A stretch of DNA of 64,000 nt from Stenogyne calaminthoides (GCA_037126765.1 JBBCBC010000035.1:1116001-1180000), one strand, 5' to 3'; counted from the stretch's first letter, positions 34,538-47,271 are shown. Notes: generated from the letters alone by a model not told the origin. Translations and numbers: made by a program.

Positions 34538-37038
34538 TGTTGTGACCTCGCTTCAATCGACCGCCACGCGACAAAAGAAGTCGATGGGTCATTACCCGTG
34601 ATGGAGCCCGGCAGAATCGATTGACTGGTAGCGACCTATGATACATGTCATAAATCATGAATTGACGTAATATAAATAAACCCGACTCATGGAGAAGTCA
34701 TTGTTGGGGTTATACTGGAAAGTATGCTTTTTACTTTGTATAACCAAATCAATTTCTTATTTATTTATCAAATAAATTATCTATCACCGTCAGATTAAAT
34801 ATGAATGAATGTTATATATATTTATCGCATAATTGCTCAATAAATAGTACGTGTTACATTGTAATTAATTTGGTGATACCGATCACGAAAAGATCAAATT
34901 AACAATTCCTCGTAATTAAGTACAAATTCACAACCTAGATGGAAATGAACAAATCATCGTGAAAGGTTGAAGTATAAGGCCCGATTGGTCTGTCTTTTAA
35001 CCAAGAGATTACACTAGTGCATTATGACGCTACCGAATAGACCTACAGAGGATAAATTTTTCAACACCTAACATGGAAGAATTAGACCTCGGGTTCGTTA
35101 TTTATTAATCTCCGCCTTAAATAGATCGTGTGAAATTAATAACTATTGCTTTGACTTATGTCAAAGAGAATCAACGGATTCGACATTTTATATCTTGGGC
35201 AATATTATTAGTTACACGACAATTGCTAAGATTTAATACGAGAATCGTAGGTAAAGTGCTTTGCTTGATTTGTCCCCTTGGTGAGCTCGTGCTTTTATCA
35301 TACCAAATCTTGCAAGTGGAAATTTATTTCCCAGATGGATAATCATGTTGAGTTGTCTTTACTCCAATGATAAAGATACTAATTAATATAAAAAAATTCA
35401 GTGGCTTAATTAATTAGTGGACTAGATAATCTTAAACACGGAAATAATAATCGGAGCCATATTATTGAAGCATTGTAATATGGATTGATGGATAGTTCAA
35501 TATTAATTTTATAGTGGAGTAAATTAATATTAAAAGGATTGAATAATATTTTGGTTTAATATTAAAGTTTCATAGCCCATTGGAGGTCCAATCTTAATTC
35601 TCCTAAAGGCCCTCAAATAGCCCAAAATTAAAGTCTAATTAATGAAACGGAGAAGAAAATATTATTGCCTAATTTTTCCTAGATATTTTCAAAAATTGTA
35701 GGCAAAAGAAGAGGAAAAATTTTCTTGATTTTCTTCAAAAGATTTTATGGAAAAGATAAGTATTCTTGGAATACAAGATTATCCCATAAATTCAAGAAAT
35801 CAAATCTTGATTCTTGTTTCCTTGTGTATTTCAAAAATTACATAAGAAAGGGAAGAAAAGATATTTTGTGATTTATATGAAAAAAAATGAATATATGAGA
35901 TATATTCAAGATTGTATCTTGGGAAGATACAAAGAAATTTCCCATGACCCTAATTAGGGCACAAAAAATTTCGTCCCTCCTTGTCTTATAAATAGGGATG
36001 AATTTTTTCATCCCCAACACAACACGTAAATTGGTTTTTCTAAAAATATCGTCACGATAAAATATCAAATATTTTGAAGCGCCGATAATTTGTGTTTTTT
36101 TCAAAATTTCAATTGTGTGACGAAATTCCATGTGTTGAAAATTAGAAATCCACAAAGGTGGTGGCAAATATTTTTAGTTTTCTCCTTTATTAAAATCGTC
36201 AGGAGAATCCTTCCAACGGATTACGCTCATGGAGTTGGGACATATTTGAGAAGGCACTTTGGGTTGATCCATCGTCTCAATGGTTGTCTCTGTAAGAGGT
36301 ATGTAATTTCGTAACTCCTAGATTCTGAATGTTTAGGATTTACGTGAATTACGTGTTCGCATGTTGTTGTTGCTTATTTAATTATTATGTTGAATTAATT
36401 TAGGATTGATTCATGTTAGTAATTAATTGAATAATTTAAATATGTATTTAAATACACCTCGAATAGATCCGGGCACCCCAGATACCCAACAAATATGAAG
36501 CTAACAAGACCCGGGCCAACAACCGATAAAATGAATTGGGGGCAAAACCCATTGCCTAAAGCCAAACAGTTCGCGATTAGCGACCAAAAAGAGCAACTTG
36601 AGCAAGAACTCCACAGGCCGGAGGTCGTGAAGTCGCGAATCTTACCAATACAGAGCAAATGCCCAACCAAATAAAGATTCACCCTTGAAGCTCACCCACA
36701 AATGGCACCCACTAATTAAGACGACCATTGACCCGCAAGGCGGAATTATCTCTGCCAAGCGGATTGAAGCACCATTAAATGATATTCCATGATGATCGCC
36801 CGCCTTCAAAAAGGGATTCTAGTATAAATAAACCTCAATGGCCATATTTGAGGAGGTTGGAATTTTAGCGTTCCGATGGAGAAAATAATAAAGCATTCCC
36901 CGGCTGGTTCGCCGACGTAGTCTAATTTACGTATTTAACCGGGTCATCAAATTCGATCTTGTTATTGCATTGCTCATTTCATTAGTCAATTCACCGCAAT
37001 AAAAATACTTGTTGGCGAAACTTTAACCGAGCACAACA
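34538..37038 (+). mobile_element. Gypsy-type solo LTR nested in the copia 5' LTR, itself interrupted
   Basis: Starts TGTTGTGACCTCGC (34538) and ends GAGCACAACA (37038), a 7 bp inverted terminal repeat. The LTR proper is 34538-34701 plus 36492-37038 (about 0.71 kb); the middle is a later copia LTR. The left flank is GCATG; GTATG follows the right end only after five extra bases, so the duplication is uncertain. A TATA-like TATAAATAAACC lies near 36832. Confidence 0.65.
34702..36491 (+). repeat. Copia LTR nested in the gypsy-type LTR
   Basis: 1,790 bp from TGTTGGGGTTATAC to ACCCAACA, with a TATA box near 35986 (CTTATAAATAGGG). Flanking 5-mers (GTCAT and AATAT) do not match, so the target duplication is decayed or the ends have changed. 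It is the youngest layer of this three-deep nest. Confidence 0.8.
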
Positions 37039-37162
37039 AAGATGTATGTTGTTGGTATTTGCTATTTGAATTAATAGGTTAATTCATGTTAGTAGTAAAT
37101 TGTTATTTAAATTTGTATTTAAATTACACCTCGAATAGATCCGGATAACACGTTCCCCAACA
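37039..37162 (+). repeat. Copia 5' LTR, right portion
   Basis: Resumes with GTATGTTGTTGG and ends CCCCAACA, matching the ends of the other copia LTRs. Followed by a primer-site remnant. Confidence 0.75.
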
Positions 37163-38398
37163 ATCGTATTAGAGCCTCTGCTTTAAGCTCAGGATTTAAA
37201 TTGTAATTTAAATTATTGTTCATTAAATTTGAAATTGATAGTAGAATTGCTAGATCTTTTTTGCATGTATCCAATTATCATGGTTATTTAATGTGTTTAT
37301 TTCATGCGTAAGAATGAATGATTTTTAATTTGATTCGTCCGAATTCGTTTTTCTCGTGAGAAAATTCATGGGTAAATTAGGCTATTTGATTTGTTTAATG
37401 TAATAGACTAGTCTAGATCGTAGGTTTATATATTTTTTCATTGAATAAATTGTAATCGGATCGAGGTCGTTTCTGGACTTAAACACGAAGATGACTAGAA
37501 CCGTGCGTGGGCGGCGGGCGACGTACGCGATGTGCCGCGGTGGCATCGCGACGACGACGCGGTATGCCACCAAAGCACTTTCGGGAACCGTGGCGGGGGG
37601 GCGACGCGACGCACGACGTCTTTAGTGGGCGGCATCGCCAGACGACGCCGGGTATTACCGCCAAAGAGCATGAGCACCGGGCGGTCGCTGCCAAGAGGCG
37701 GGCGACGCGCACGCACGACACCCGGACATGCGCGCGAGGACCGAGTAGTCACTGCCGATAGGTCAAGGACGGGCACGACGCGGCGCAAAGTATACATAGG
37801 CGTGAGATGCAGCGCACATCCCGCCCACGAAGTTGGTCGATGACAGGGCGATATGCGCGCTACGGATAAGCGGCCGATGGGCCGTCCGGCCGGGCGTGGG
37901 CGGGCGGGGCGAACGAGATGGAATTAATTTTTTGAGACGAACGAGTGGGAGAACTTCAAGACGGAGGATTTCTCAAGTTCAAGACAAGAAGAAATTAAAC
38001 CATGACAGTTGGATATATGTGCCCAATATGTGTTTAATTTTGTTTTGATGCATATTTTTTCTTGTGCTCAGATTTAAATTGTTTAAATGTGTTTGCATGA
38101 GAAACCGCTTAAAAAATCTCAACTTCAAAATTACTAAGTATGTTTAAATAATTAATTTGTTTTTTTTTTTGAAAAATCAAATTAATTTTGACCTCCATGA
38201 TTTATTTATTTGTGAAATCTTTTGGAGAAATTTCCCACTTTAATCTAACCAAAAGATAGCTTTCACATGAATAAATTCCTAAAAGGATGATTGTGAATTA
38301 TTATTAGTGGCGAATAAAATGACCCTCCCTACGAGGCTTGATAAAAAACAAAATAATAATCATGTATTTAATCATGGTTATTACTTAGGTATAAAATT
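37163..38398 (+). other. Copia leader with decayed PBS and GC-rich tract
   Basis: 37164-37176 (TCGTATTAGAGCC) is a two-mismatch version of the tRNA-Met site. 37495-37930 is strikingly GC-rich (mostly GACG, GCGG and CGACG words) and contains two imperfect copies of a roughly 90-110 bp unit starting near 37531 and 37620. The overlapping frames across it (37479-37843, both strands) look like a by-product of low stop-codon density in GC-rich DNA. From about 37930 it matches the leader at 4320-4793. Confidence 0.7.
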
Positions 38399-38887
38399 GA
38401 GATATATTCAAGATCAGATCTTGGAGAATATACAAGAAAATTTCCCATTAGCCCTAATAACTCATAATTTTCGCCCCCCCCCCTCTCCCCCACCCTGTCT
38501 TATAAATAGAGGATGAATTTTTCATCCCCTAAACAATTTCAGTCTTGGAAAAATTAAAAATTCACAAAGGTGGTGCAATATTTTTCTTTTTCTCCTTTAT
38601 TATAATTTTTCGTGAGAATCCTTCTACCGGATTACGAGCGAGCAAGGACGTGGGACATACTTGAGAAGGAATTTGGGTTGATCCATCTACTCAAAGGTTG
38701 TCACTCCGAGAGGTATGTTTCTCGTAAACTCCTAGATTCCGCATGTGTAGGATTTTACGTGAAATATATTGTACGCATGATTGTTGTTGGTATTTGTTAA
38801 TTGAATTAATATGTTAAGAAATATTTGTTCAATTTAAATATGTATTTAATTACACCTCTAATAGATCGAGCACATTATTTTCCAACA
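38399..38887 (+). repeat. Copia 3' LTR fragment
   Basis: Last 490 bp of a copia LTR (GAGATATATTCAAGAT onward), including TATA-like CTTATAAATAGAGG near 38500 and end TTCCAACA. Joined directly to leader sequence at 38398. Confidence 0.8.
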
Positions 38888-38972
38888 TATTATGCTTCCT
38901 AAAATCACTCAATTAAAAATGGAAAATATCAATTATTTAAATTTCTAATAACTTTTAAATGGAAAAGTATTG

Positions 38973-39016
<44 letters not shown>

Positions 39017-39487
39017 CTTATAATGCAAAACATCTATAAGGTGATGTGGAAATGATGTGGCAAAGCCATATTATTCTATTTCAAATCACTCTAATATCAT
39101 TCATTAGAGTGTTATTTTGATCTCAAAGAGCTTGATTTTGTTTTCCATTTCCTATAAATCAGGATCTCTCTCATTCATTATCGAAAAACTTATTCATCCA
39201 CTAGATGCAGAGATTATTGTTCTTATCTCTCTCTCTCTCTCTTTTTTTTTGTAGGTAATTATTTTGATTCATTATGTAGTTTAAAGTCGAGTTGTTTACG
39301 ATTTCTTCCGATGTTTCTTGATTATTATTTGATTCATTATTATTTCATTTCATTATAATATTTTGATTTTTAGGTGATCTGAATCATTCTACATGTGGAG
39401 AGGATTATGAGATATCAGAAGAAGATTATATGGAAATGAATGCATGAAGGTTATGTGTTTTCTACTATGAAGATGAGAACAAGATTA

Positions 39488-39534
<47 letters not shown>

Positions 39535-40138
39535 CTAATGCGAAGATCATTGTAAAAAGTTCATAAATTTTCGTTTAAGATTTAGATTAATGTACTTTTT
39601 CTTAATGTAAGTGATGATGATTCTTTAACCATTGTATTTTAGTGTTAATTTGATAGAATATTTCAAGTTTGATTTAATTTTTTTTGGTGTAATATTTCTC
39701 GAACGAAATCCATTACTTTGTTTAGATTATTTCATTATTTGTTACTTTTGCAAATGGAATACTAATATTATATGAAATAATCGTGTAATTTTTATTTGTA
39801 TATCAATATTCTTGCTTTAATTAAATATAATGAGTAATTAATAATAATAAATTTGTAATATTTACCAAACATATAAAGTCAAATTCCATTTAATTTCATA
39901 ATAATTAATGATAATTAAGACATAATTAATAACAGATCTATATAAAATAAAAATCACATCCTATAATAATGTTAATCATCTTTAATTTAAATATATAAAT
40001 ATAATTATAAATCAATCAGAGTAATTATATGAAATCCTTTTAGAAATTTAATTAAATTTGAATGTTGACTTTTTCTCTTTTATTATGGACAATGTTGATA
40101 TTGTTAATTAATTTTAGGCGTAAAATTATCAGCATTAA
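38888..40138. other. AT-rich spacer with (TA)n and (CT)n microsatellites
   Basis: (TA)n at about 38977-39015 and 39489-39530, and a CT run at about 39226-39243. A plant-promoter-like block (CCTATAAATCAGG near 39150, then a CT-rich leader) is followed by no ORF of note. A decayed or non-coding transcription unit is possible but unproven. Confidence 0.45.
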
Positions 40139-41714
40139 TGTAGGTCCCGAACGGTTTTTGCGGATGGCGTGTTTCTAGAGGAGGGTGAATAGACTTCAAA
40201 ACTTTTTTTTCGCAGATCGTGTGATTGCAGTTTGCCTGATCAGAGTGCAAGTGAATCAGTTTAGACTGATATCCAACTTACTGATCGCCTGAGGACAGAT
40301 CAGTTCGGTGTCTATCAGTTTAACTGATTGTGCGGAGCTAGTTTATACCCGTGTGAAAAAACAGTTTATAACAAATCAGATTCCGAAGTTGTATTCAATT
40401 AGATGACTATGGAGTCAATCTGATCAGATCAGTAACTTGGTGCTTGATGATCCTAACTCAGAATATGTATGCAGATTTAATCAAGTTGTGTGCAATAGTG
40501 TAAAGCAGTTAATTAATCAGGTAAATGCACACAAGATTTATAGTGGTTCGACAACCAAATTCCCTACGCCCACTTTTTCCCTATCACAAGGGGCACAAAA
40601 CTTAACCAACTTAACCAACTGGACTTAGATTATTGTGTTAGTCCAACACATTACACCAACAGATATTTATAGAGCTCTCACTCAACCGATCCCAGAAATC
40701 AGAACTAGAATCCCTACCGAATCTTGCTAAACAAACTTAACCTAACTTTGGGTTTTGGGTAAGATTTGTTGTTTGTTCCAACTTTGAAATCTATCATAGT
40801 ATTTAAGTAGCCTAACAACTAGAGGATAAGATTTATGTTCTAAGAACTATGGGATGAACACTTAGAAAAAAAATCTTCAAGGTTGTGGTTCTTCGTATGA
40901 AATTTTGCTATAGTATATGAGCTTCTTGAAAATTTCTCGTTGTTCACTCAAGAGTAATCCCATATTTATAGATCCCAAATCAAAGAGCCGTTGGAGAGCA
41001 ATTTGAATTTCCTACATATTTGGTAGATATGTAGGATTTGATGTGACGTCTTCAGTGGACTGCATGGGCCGAAAAGCACGGATAGTTGTCTTTTTATAGC
41101 CGCTTGACCAAGCAAAGACCAAATCCCTTATCATTTTAATTCGCTTATATGTGTCTTGTTCTTATTGGTTAATGTAAACACTTTTCGGTGTTTGTTTACC
41201 AACTAAAGTTGACATTCTTCTTCGTTCGGATCAACAATGTATGACTTGATGAAACATCGCTTACCACTTTGGTGAGCCGACCGATCGATTTAACCGATCG
41301 ACCATCTGATAGAGTCTTCTGGTGCCAGTTGTCTTAGTTCAACTAGCAGACTCGGCTGATGTAGGTCTTCTAGTCTGATCTTCTGGTAGTCATCTGATCT
41401 TCAGGTCTTCTGAGTTTGAGCGTCATGATTTCACTCATCACTGACTTTATCGATCGTCGATCTTCCTCTTTCCCTCGCTTTTCCGGCCTTCCGACTTCAA
41501 CGGTCTTTTCGTTCTCACCGGTCTTTAGATTTGACCTATATATATATTGAGTTCCCCCTCAATATGTGACCTATCTTATACATCAGTTGTTCTATACAAT
41601 AAGTATCAACTGGTCATCTTATAACTGGTATTTAAAAATATCGGTCCATTTACAGTCCGATCGTCCTATTACATGTGTTTTGGAACTTTCATCAAAACTC
41701 TAAATTTCCCAACA
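40139..41714 (-). repeat. 3' LTR of element H
   Basis: 1,576 bp; minus-sense start TGTTGGGAAATTTAGAG, end GGGACCTACA. TATA box at 40970-40963. CCAACGG motif at 40992-40988, next to a TCCTACATAT/ATATGTAGGA inverted repeat (about 41013-41039). Confidence 0.85.
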
Positions 41715-44700
41715 ATTTCCCCTTTGATGAAACCAAAACACTTGAGAAAACCAACACAGCTTGATAAACATAAAACAAAGAAAGAACACATAATCGTAAG
41801 ACAATGAGATTTTGTCTTAGGATCGAAAAAGAATAAACTTTTCATTCAAAGATTTATCAATTACAGTTACATCGTAAAAGTTTGAGTTTAAATTCAAATT
41901 TATCCTAAAACAGCCTTTTTAATTTTTAATCTTTTCGCTTATATCCTTTGAATTTCGCCGATCCCGGGGACGTTGAATATCCTAGATAGCTTCCATTTGA
42001 CATCATTGATCCGCTAAGGATCGCTTATGCGAGCTTTGTTCGTGATGTCAAAGTAGAACCTTTGAAATGCTAATCATCAAATGAGCCATCTTTCTTCGAG
42101 TAGTCCATCATGTCATACTCTTGACGAGATATTCTCACATTGATTATTCCGCCTCATTTTCCGTGATATTTTTAAAATCAAAGTGCTTGTTCTCCAACCC
42201 GTTGAGAAATTCGCGTCCGGTGATTCTTCTTGCACCAGTCCGTCGACGGAAATGCATCCGTGGCCATTCACTTAGAGTTTTATTCCATTCCTTGAACCTA
42301 TCGGCATGAAAGCAGCAGTTTTTAGAATGATTTCATCAACTCTTCTTTGCAACCGAATTCTGTTCAGTTTTCCGCTCTGCCCTTTCTTTGCCCTCGTCTG
42401 TATTTCTTTTTGGATCTTACGCCTCTGCCAATTTTTTTGTCCTTCTTTCTTCTTCACTAATACGAGCTTCTTCAAAGAATCTTGCTCCTTAGTCGGTTTC
42501 TCGGCGGTTTCTTCGGTCTACGTATCTGGATAGGCGTGGTTTCGTGACTCTTAGTCCGAGTGGATGGCATGTGTTTTGATGTCCCAACCCACAAAATTAA
42601 CTTTCTTGCCTTTGACTTCTCCATCTTCCCCGTAAACTTCATTAGCAAATAGATCCAGATGGTCTATTCTTCCGCCATAGGATTCAACCGTCTCCAATCA
42701 TTCTTCTGTTGTTCGATGAAGTCAAAGGTTTCTCAACTCGTCCTTTCCCCTTTTGGTTTGATCAAAAAGAGTAGTGAGGTGGGAAGTCGAGATCCAAAGT
42801 TTCATCGACATGGCTTTGTTAAGATCTCGCAATGATAAACCTTGAGCTTGAGTAGATAGATTTTGAATCTTTTGAGATCATTTCAATCTTGGCCAATTCA
42901 ACGGCGATGAGAGAGGGTAAGAATGAGTTTATCAAGTTTTTCTTCAGTCATTTCAAGATTTTTAGTGACCATCAGAAGAGAAACTTGTTGTTGATCAACC
43001 TGGACTAGCTTGTCAATCAATCGTTTTTAAATTCAAATAATCAAAGTTGGTCACGGTTTGGAATCAACTTTGATTGCTTCAATCTGGGAAATAGCCATTC
43101 CGTTGATCCGTTATTTCTTTGAGGGCACCGCCTTCGATCGCCTATTGTGTTGCTAAGTTCATTAGCCAACACTCCCTCAACTTCTTCTTTCAGAAGATCT
43201 TTAAAACAAGATCTGATCTCCTGAAGTTGACCAGCGGTGATGTGTGTTGCAGGAATATTTTGTATCACCTGATCATTTCCAGTTGTTTGCACCTCCAATG
43301 GCTGGTTATGAATCGCAGCGACTGGCCCCACTATCATCGACAACTCCCACATCCTTCATAGGATCATCTTCCTTAGAGTTTCGCAATGACCTCCAGCTCA
43401 ACTTGTTCAATTATTCCCACTTTCTTTCGTGGATCGATAGCTTTGATCGCCCGGCGCTTATCGGCCTCGATTGGTGATCCTACCCGAGCCGAATTTCTTC
43501 ATGTCGAAATCAAAATCATGAATGCATCAAAGACCTCCCATCCGCTCAATAATGATCATGAAAATCGTTCTTCAAACGGATCTTTCCAGTGAGGATCTCC
43601 ATTACTTCTTCCCTAATAATGTGATGGGCTTCCAACTCCGGCACAACTCATCAATTTCGCTCAATTCTCATTCTCATTCCATTCTCCCTGATGGTCTTGG
43701 ATGATCCGGACTCGAATCAACTGCTCCGGATCGCCCGAGTTACCGAGTTGATGAGATGTGGAGGGTTACGTGGTGTCCGAAAATTTGGATGTTGGATGTT
43801 GATTATTTCTGACTGGCAGAGGTTCCGCAAGAGGGCTGGTTCTCGAGTAGCTCTTGCCGTCGGGTTCTGCGGCGATTGATCTTCTTGGTTCGCGAATGCG
43901 GAACTTTCGTGTTCGGGCGAGAGTGAAGGAGAAGGAGAGATATGCTCATGGCTAAAATCCAGTGGTGAATTAGCGTGAGATTGGGGTGATGGAGATCTTT
44001 CATCCCTTTGCTCCTCTCTACGATTGCTCGGCGAGCTCTCAACTTGGAAAGCCCGCTTTTTCACGATTTTTCGATTGATCTCTACGTAAGCGATCAGCCG
44101 ATTTATACTCCTTCTTCATCGACTTCGTCTTCTAGAAAAGAGTCATGGTGGTCTGCTTTTACTTTTCTTTTCGACCTCTTCTCACGAGCCTTTACCCGAT
44201 TTTCTCTTGCTTTTGAAGAGCATCACGCAGACGAATGCCTCCTTTTGTTTTCCCCTTTCTTAACCTTAGGGAGCGGGCCGATATCATCATCCGGTCGCCC
44301 ATAGATGGCGCTTGTGGTTGAGAGAAAGGCCTTGTAGACTTCAATCCGCTTCGATCCCATTCAAAGATTGGGCATCTTGTCCTTCGTAATGACCGCAACC
44401 TTTGTTGAGATTGTTGATTCTTCTTCGATAGACTTGTCTCTCGCTCACTAACTCCAAATTTGTCATGTTCTTGGATCGGAATAAATTTCTCTAAAACCAT
44501 GCCAATTAATATTTTTGGCTCCATCGATAATAAATACGCCATGCTATACATTTTGGACAAATTGTTAATCCATTCAATGAAGAAATACCCATAATTATTT
44601 TTGGATGAATGTCAAACAACATACTGAGATTTCCTTTTAATCATAGGCACGACAAAGCCTACTATTCCGTGTTTATCGCCTCTCTCAAGAGTTCATTTTG

Positions 44701-45060
44701 ATCGGGCATTTTCATTCTCCTCAGAGAGCAGAGAGATTTTTCCTTTAGGCGTTGAATAAATGAAAGAGTATCAAAGATTTGTAAGTCCGATATCCTCTCC
44801 ATTTATCAAGAAGTTCGGTTCGTCTCCGTGATTTTCCGCTTCCCACCGCAAATTCTCAAGAATTCTAGTACCTCATCTTGACATCGATTGCAATGAGCAA
44901 AGACAAAGATTTTTTTTAGATTGCACCTTCTCGAATTTGTTCCACCTCCATTGATTCTCGATCCCGTAACACCAAACCTTACAAATTTATCTTCAACAAT
45001 TTTGGTTGCCAAACTGCGATAGTTACACATAATTTTGCCTAATCTGCGAGTAGCAATCTA
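41715..45060 (-). pseudogene. Decayed second ORF of element H (function unknown)
   Basis: A chain of broken minus-strand frames (notably 45030-44806, 44560-44192, 44064-43717, 43352-43041, 42475-42272) lies between gag and the 3' LTR, where full-length copia elements carry pol or an env-like gene. Visible character: a proline/serine-rich acidic part (SPSPQSHANSP, SPSLSPEHESS), a possible helical part (QLQEIRSCFKDLLKEEVEG) and a lysine-rich part. No catalytic motif was recognised. It could be an env-like ORF as in SIRE-type elements or a captured host fragment; both are inference. Frameshifts and stops make it non-functional. Confidence 0.4.
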
Positions 45061-46086
45061 CAACAAGATAGATTCGATTAATAAGTTGTGCATAACTATA
45101 AAGATATCACATATTGATTATCGCACCTAGTAACCGGCGGATACATACAGATACCAAGAGATAATAAGGCATAACACAGGATAACATAAGTAGACGTAAT
45201 CTATATGATCAATGGATTTTAGGAAAGTAATTCATCAAATAGCCAGAAATTACCAGATTCTGCTTTTCGATTTTGAAATATGTTGAATCGCAAGAAACAC
45301 GTTGAAGTGCAGAAAGGTAACTGTGAGTTTGCAGAGAATAAATCGTAAGAATTTTGAGAAAAGTATTCGGTAGGTTTTGACGAAGCTTATAAAAAGGAAG
45401 GAGGGAAAATCGAGACTAGAAGATCAAACGCTTTTAAAAGGATAAATGATTCAGATTGAACGGTTTTGATCGTGTGGTCGATATGCACGCCATTTTTTGG
45501 ATTTTAAAAACACATTTAGTGGCATTTAATACATATACCCTACGTCCGCATTAAATACTTTGCAGGGTACGCGTCACAAAAGTATGTGTACAATAAATGC
45601 AAATATTATCAGATAATTTCAGATATGTTAGCAGTAAACAAAGAAACAGAAATGATTCCGTCAGATCGATATTGTAATCACCAATACCACTTGAAGTCTA
45701 TTTGTACCAATTTGTTGATCTTAGTTTTCCGCCTAATCTTATAATTTCCCAACCGCCCAGCTTAAACCGATCCGCTCCACGCTATGCCTAATATTCCTTT
45801 TTTCGATCCTTCCCGATTAGTTGAAGTTCCTTCAACTCGTATCTCTCTGTTACTTATCGATCGATTTATATGATTTGTTGAGGTATCATACTCAACCGAT
45901 CTTCCCTCATCCGATCGAATCTCTTATTTAATCAGATTTCACCGACCTATTCGATTCTACTCGATCAAGTCAATTCTTGGGATAAGTGTTACCGCTAAAA
46001 CCTATTCTTGGAAAATCGGATAGTCGCCTTGATTCCCTAAGTCGCACGATTTGACATTCGTAATAATAGTCCGATTCTTTGTGATA

Positions 46087-47131
46087 TCAATCGCCAGAAC
46101 TCGTCATCTCATTTATCGCCCTTATGATCATCTCTCTTATCATCTCTGTGGTCATCTCTATGATCATCTCTACGAGTGTCTCTTCTGTCATCAGAACGAT
46201 TCCTTTCTTGTGATCTATCAGTAGATCTTCTATCTCTTCCTCTACTATTTTTGTAATCACAATAGAATTTGCGATACTTTCCCGACTGAACATTTGATTG
46301 TTCAAGTTTTCTTGTCAGTAAAGCAATCTCCTCAGCCTGACTCATGATCTTTCCTACTAGTTCAGTAGATCTCGAATCATATCGTGGTTGCACAAATGCA
46401 ATGAAATTTGTCGGTTGTGGTTAGTGCGAAAGTGACTTTGACTCTTCTTCTAACTTCTTGACCTCTCTCAATCAGGTCGAACTCATGAGCTTTCAGACTG
46501 AGATACAGGTTGCTCTGCTTCATTGTTGCAATATCTTGGTAATCCTTAATCACAGTAACTTTCATGTCCCATTTCTTGGTCAGAGACCTCAGAATCTTGT
46601 AGTTAATGCCCTTATCTGACATTTCACGTCCGAGTTCACAAAGCTTGTTAATACCCTTGGTGATTCTTCCATCAAGCTCATTAATGGTCTCATTTGGCAA
46701 CATCTTGAGTTTCTCGAACTTGACCGTTAAAATTGCATTCTCGTTATCTTTGATCGATCATTCCTTCACATATTTCAAACTAAGTATCCCACATCTCCTA
46801 AATTACCTTTCAAGTACTCGACTTTCTCATGAGTATTTTTGTCCAATGTTTTTACGACGAGATGCCCGCAACAAAGATCCAAAAGTTGACAATTTTTTTT
46901 CTCTGCATTCATCGCTGAAGGACTCTTTCTGATTCTTGCTCCAGGTGGATGTGTTGGATCACCTCCTTCAGATGGGTTAAGGTGATAGATGATGATGGGT
47001 CCTTGTTCGAGAACTTCCATCATTATGTTGCTTATCGAACCCAGATGATTGCCCATGTAGATAGTCCAGTCAGCATACTCATCGACAGAGAACTTAGGTA
47101 GATCATGATACATCCATGATGTGTTATCCAT
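46087..47131 (-). pseudogene. gag: Copia-type gag (UBN2-like), frameshifted
   Basis: Starts MDNTSWMYHDLPKFSVDEY at 47131 with the usual copia gag tryptophan (YADWTIYMGNHL). A frame change follows near 46790 and an in-frame stop near 46760. It then resumes with INELDGRITKGINKLCELG and KILRSLTKKWDMKVTVIKD, the UBN2 pattern, and SLKAHEFDLIERG. A further shift leads to a charged tail of RDDHRDD repeats (about 46210-46110). No CCHC knuckle was found in any frame; only FYCDYKNSRGRDRR remains at that place. The protein would have formed the particle; this copy is dead. Confidence 0.8.
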
Positions 47132-47257
47132 GTTGAATATGTGAGTTAAAAACAGATGAGTTTTAAAAACAGGTTTTTCAAAGATTTGTTCAAGTGAGCA
47201 CAATGGTTCTTCCTCAAGAACCAATGATACTCAAAGCTAGTGGTCCGTAGAACCACT

Positions 47258-47269
47258 GCTCTGATACCA
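47258..47269 (-). other. Primer-binding site of element H
   Basis: Reverse complement reads TGGTATCAGAGC, complementary to initiator tRNA-Met, two bases inside the 5' LTR end. Confidence 0.85.
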
Positions 47270-47271
47270 CT

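Larger units (their letters stand above)
33013..38887 (+). mobile_element. Second copia element, internally deleted (no gag-pol), with nested LTRs
   Basis: 5' LTR (33013-34537 plus 37039-37162), degenerate primer site, leader (37163-38398), then an abrupt switch into the last 490 bp of an LTR (38399-38887). All coding sequence and most of the 3' LTR are missing. The leader matches that of the first copia element up to the equivalent of position 4793. No matching target duplication was found, as expected after a deletion. Confidence 0.82.

Noticed and set aside
37479..37843. Several overlapping ORFs on both strands
   Set aside because: They come from the GC-rich copia leader where stop codons are rare. 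No domain, and the frames are arginine-rich in every direction.
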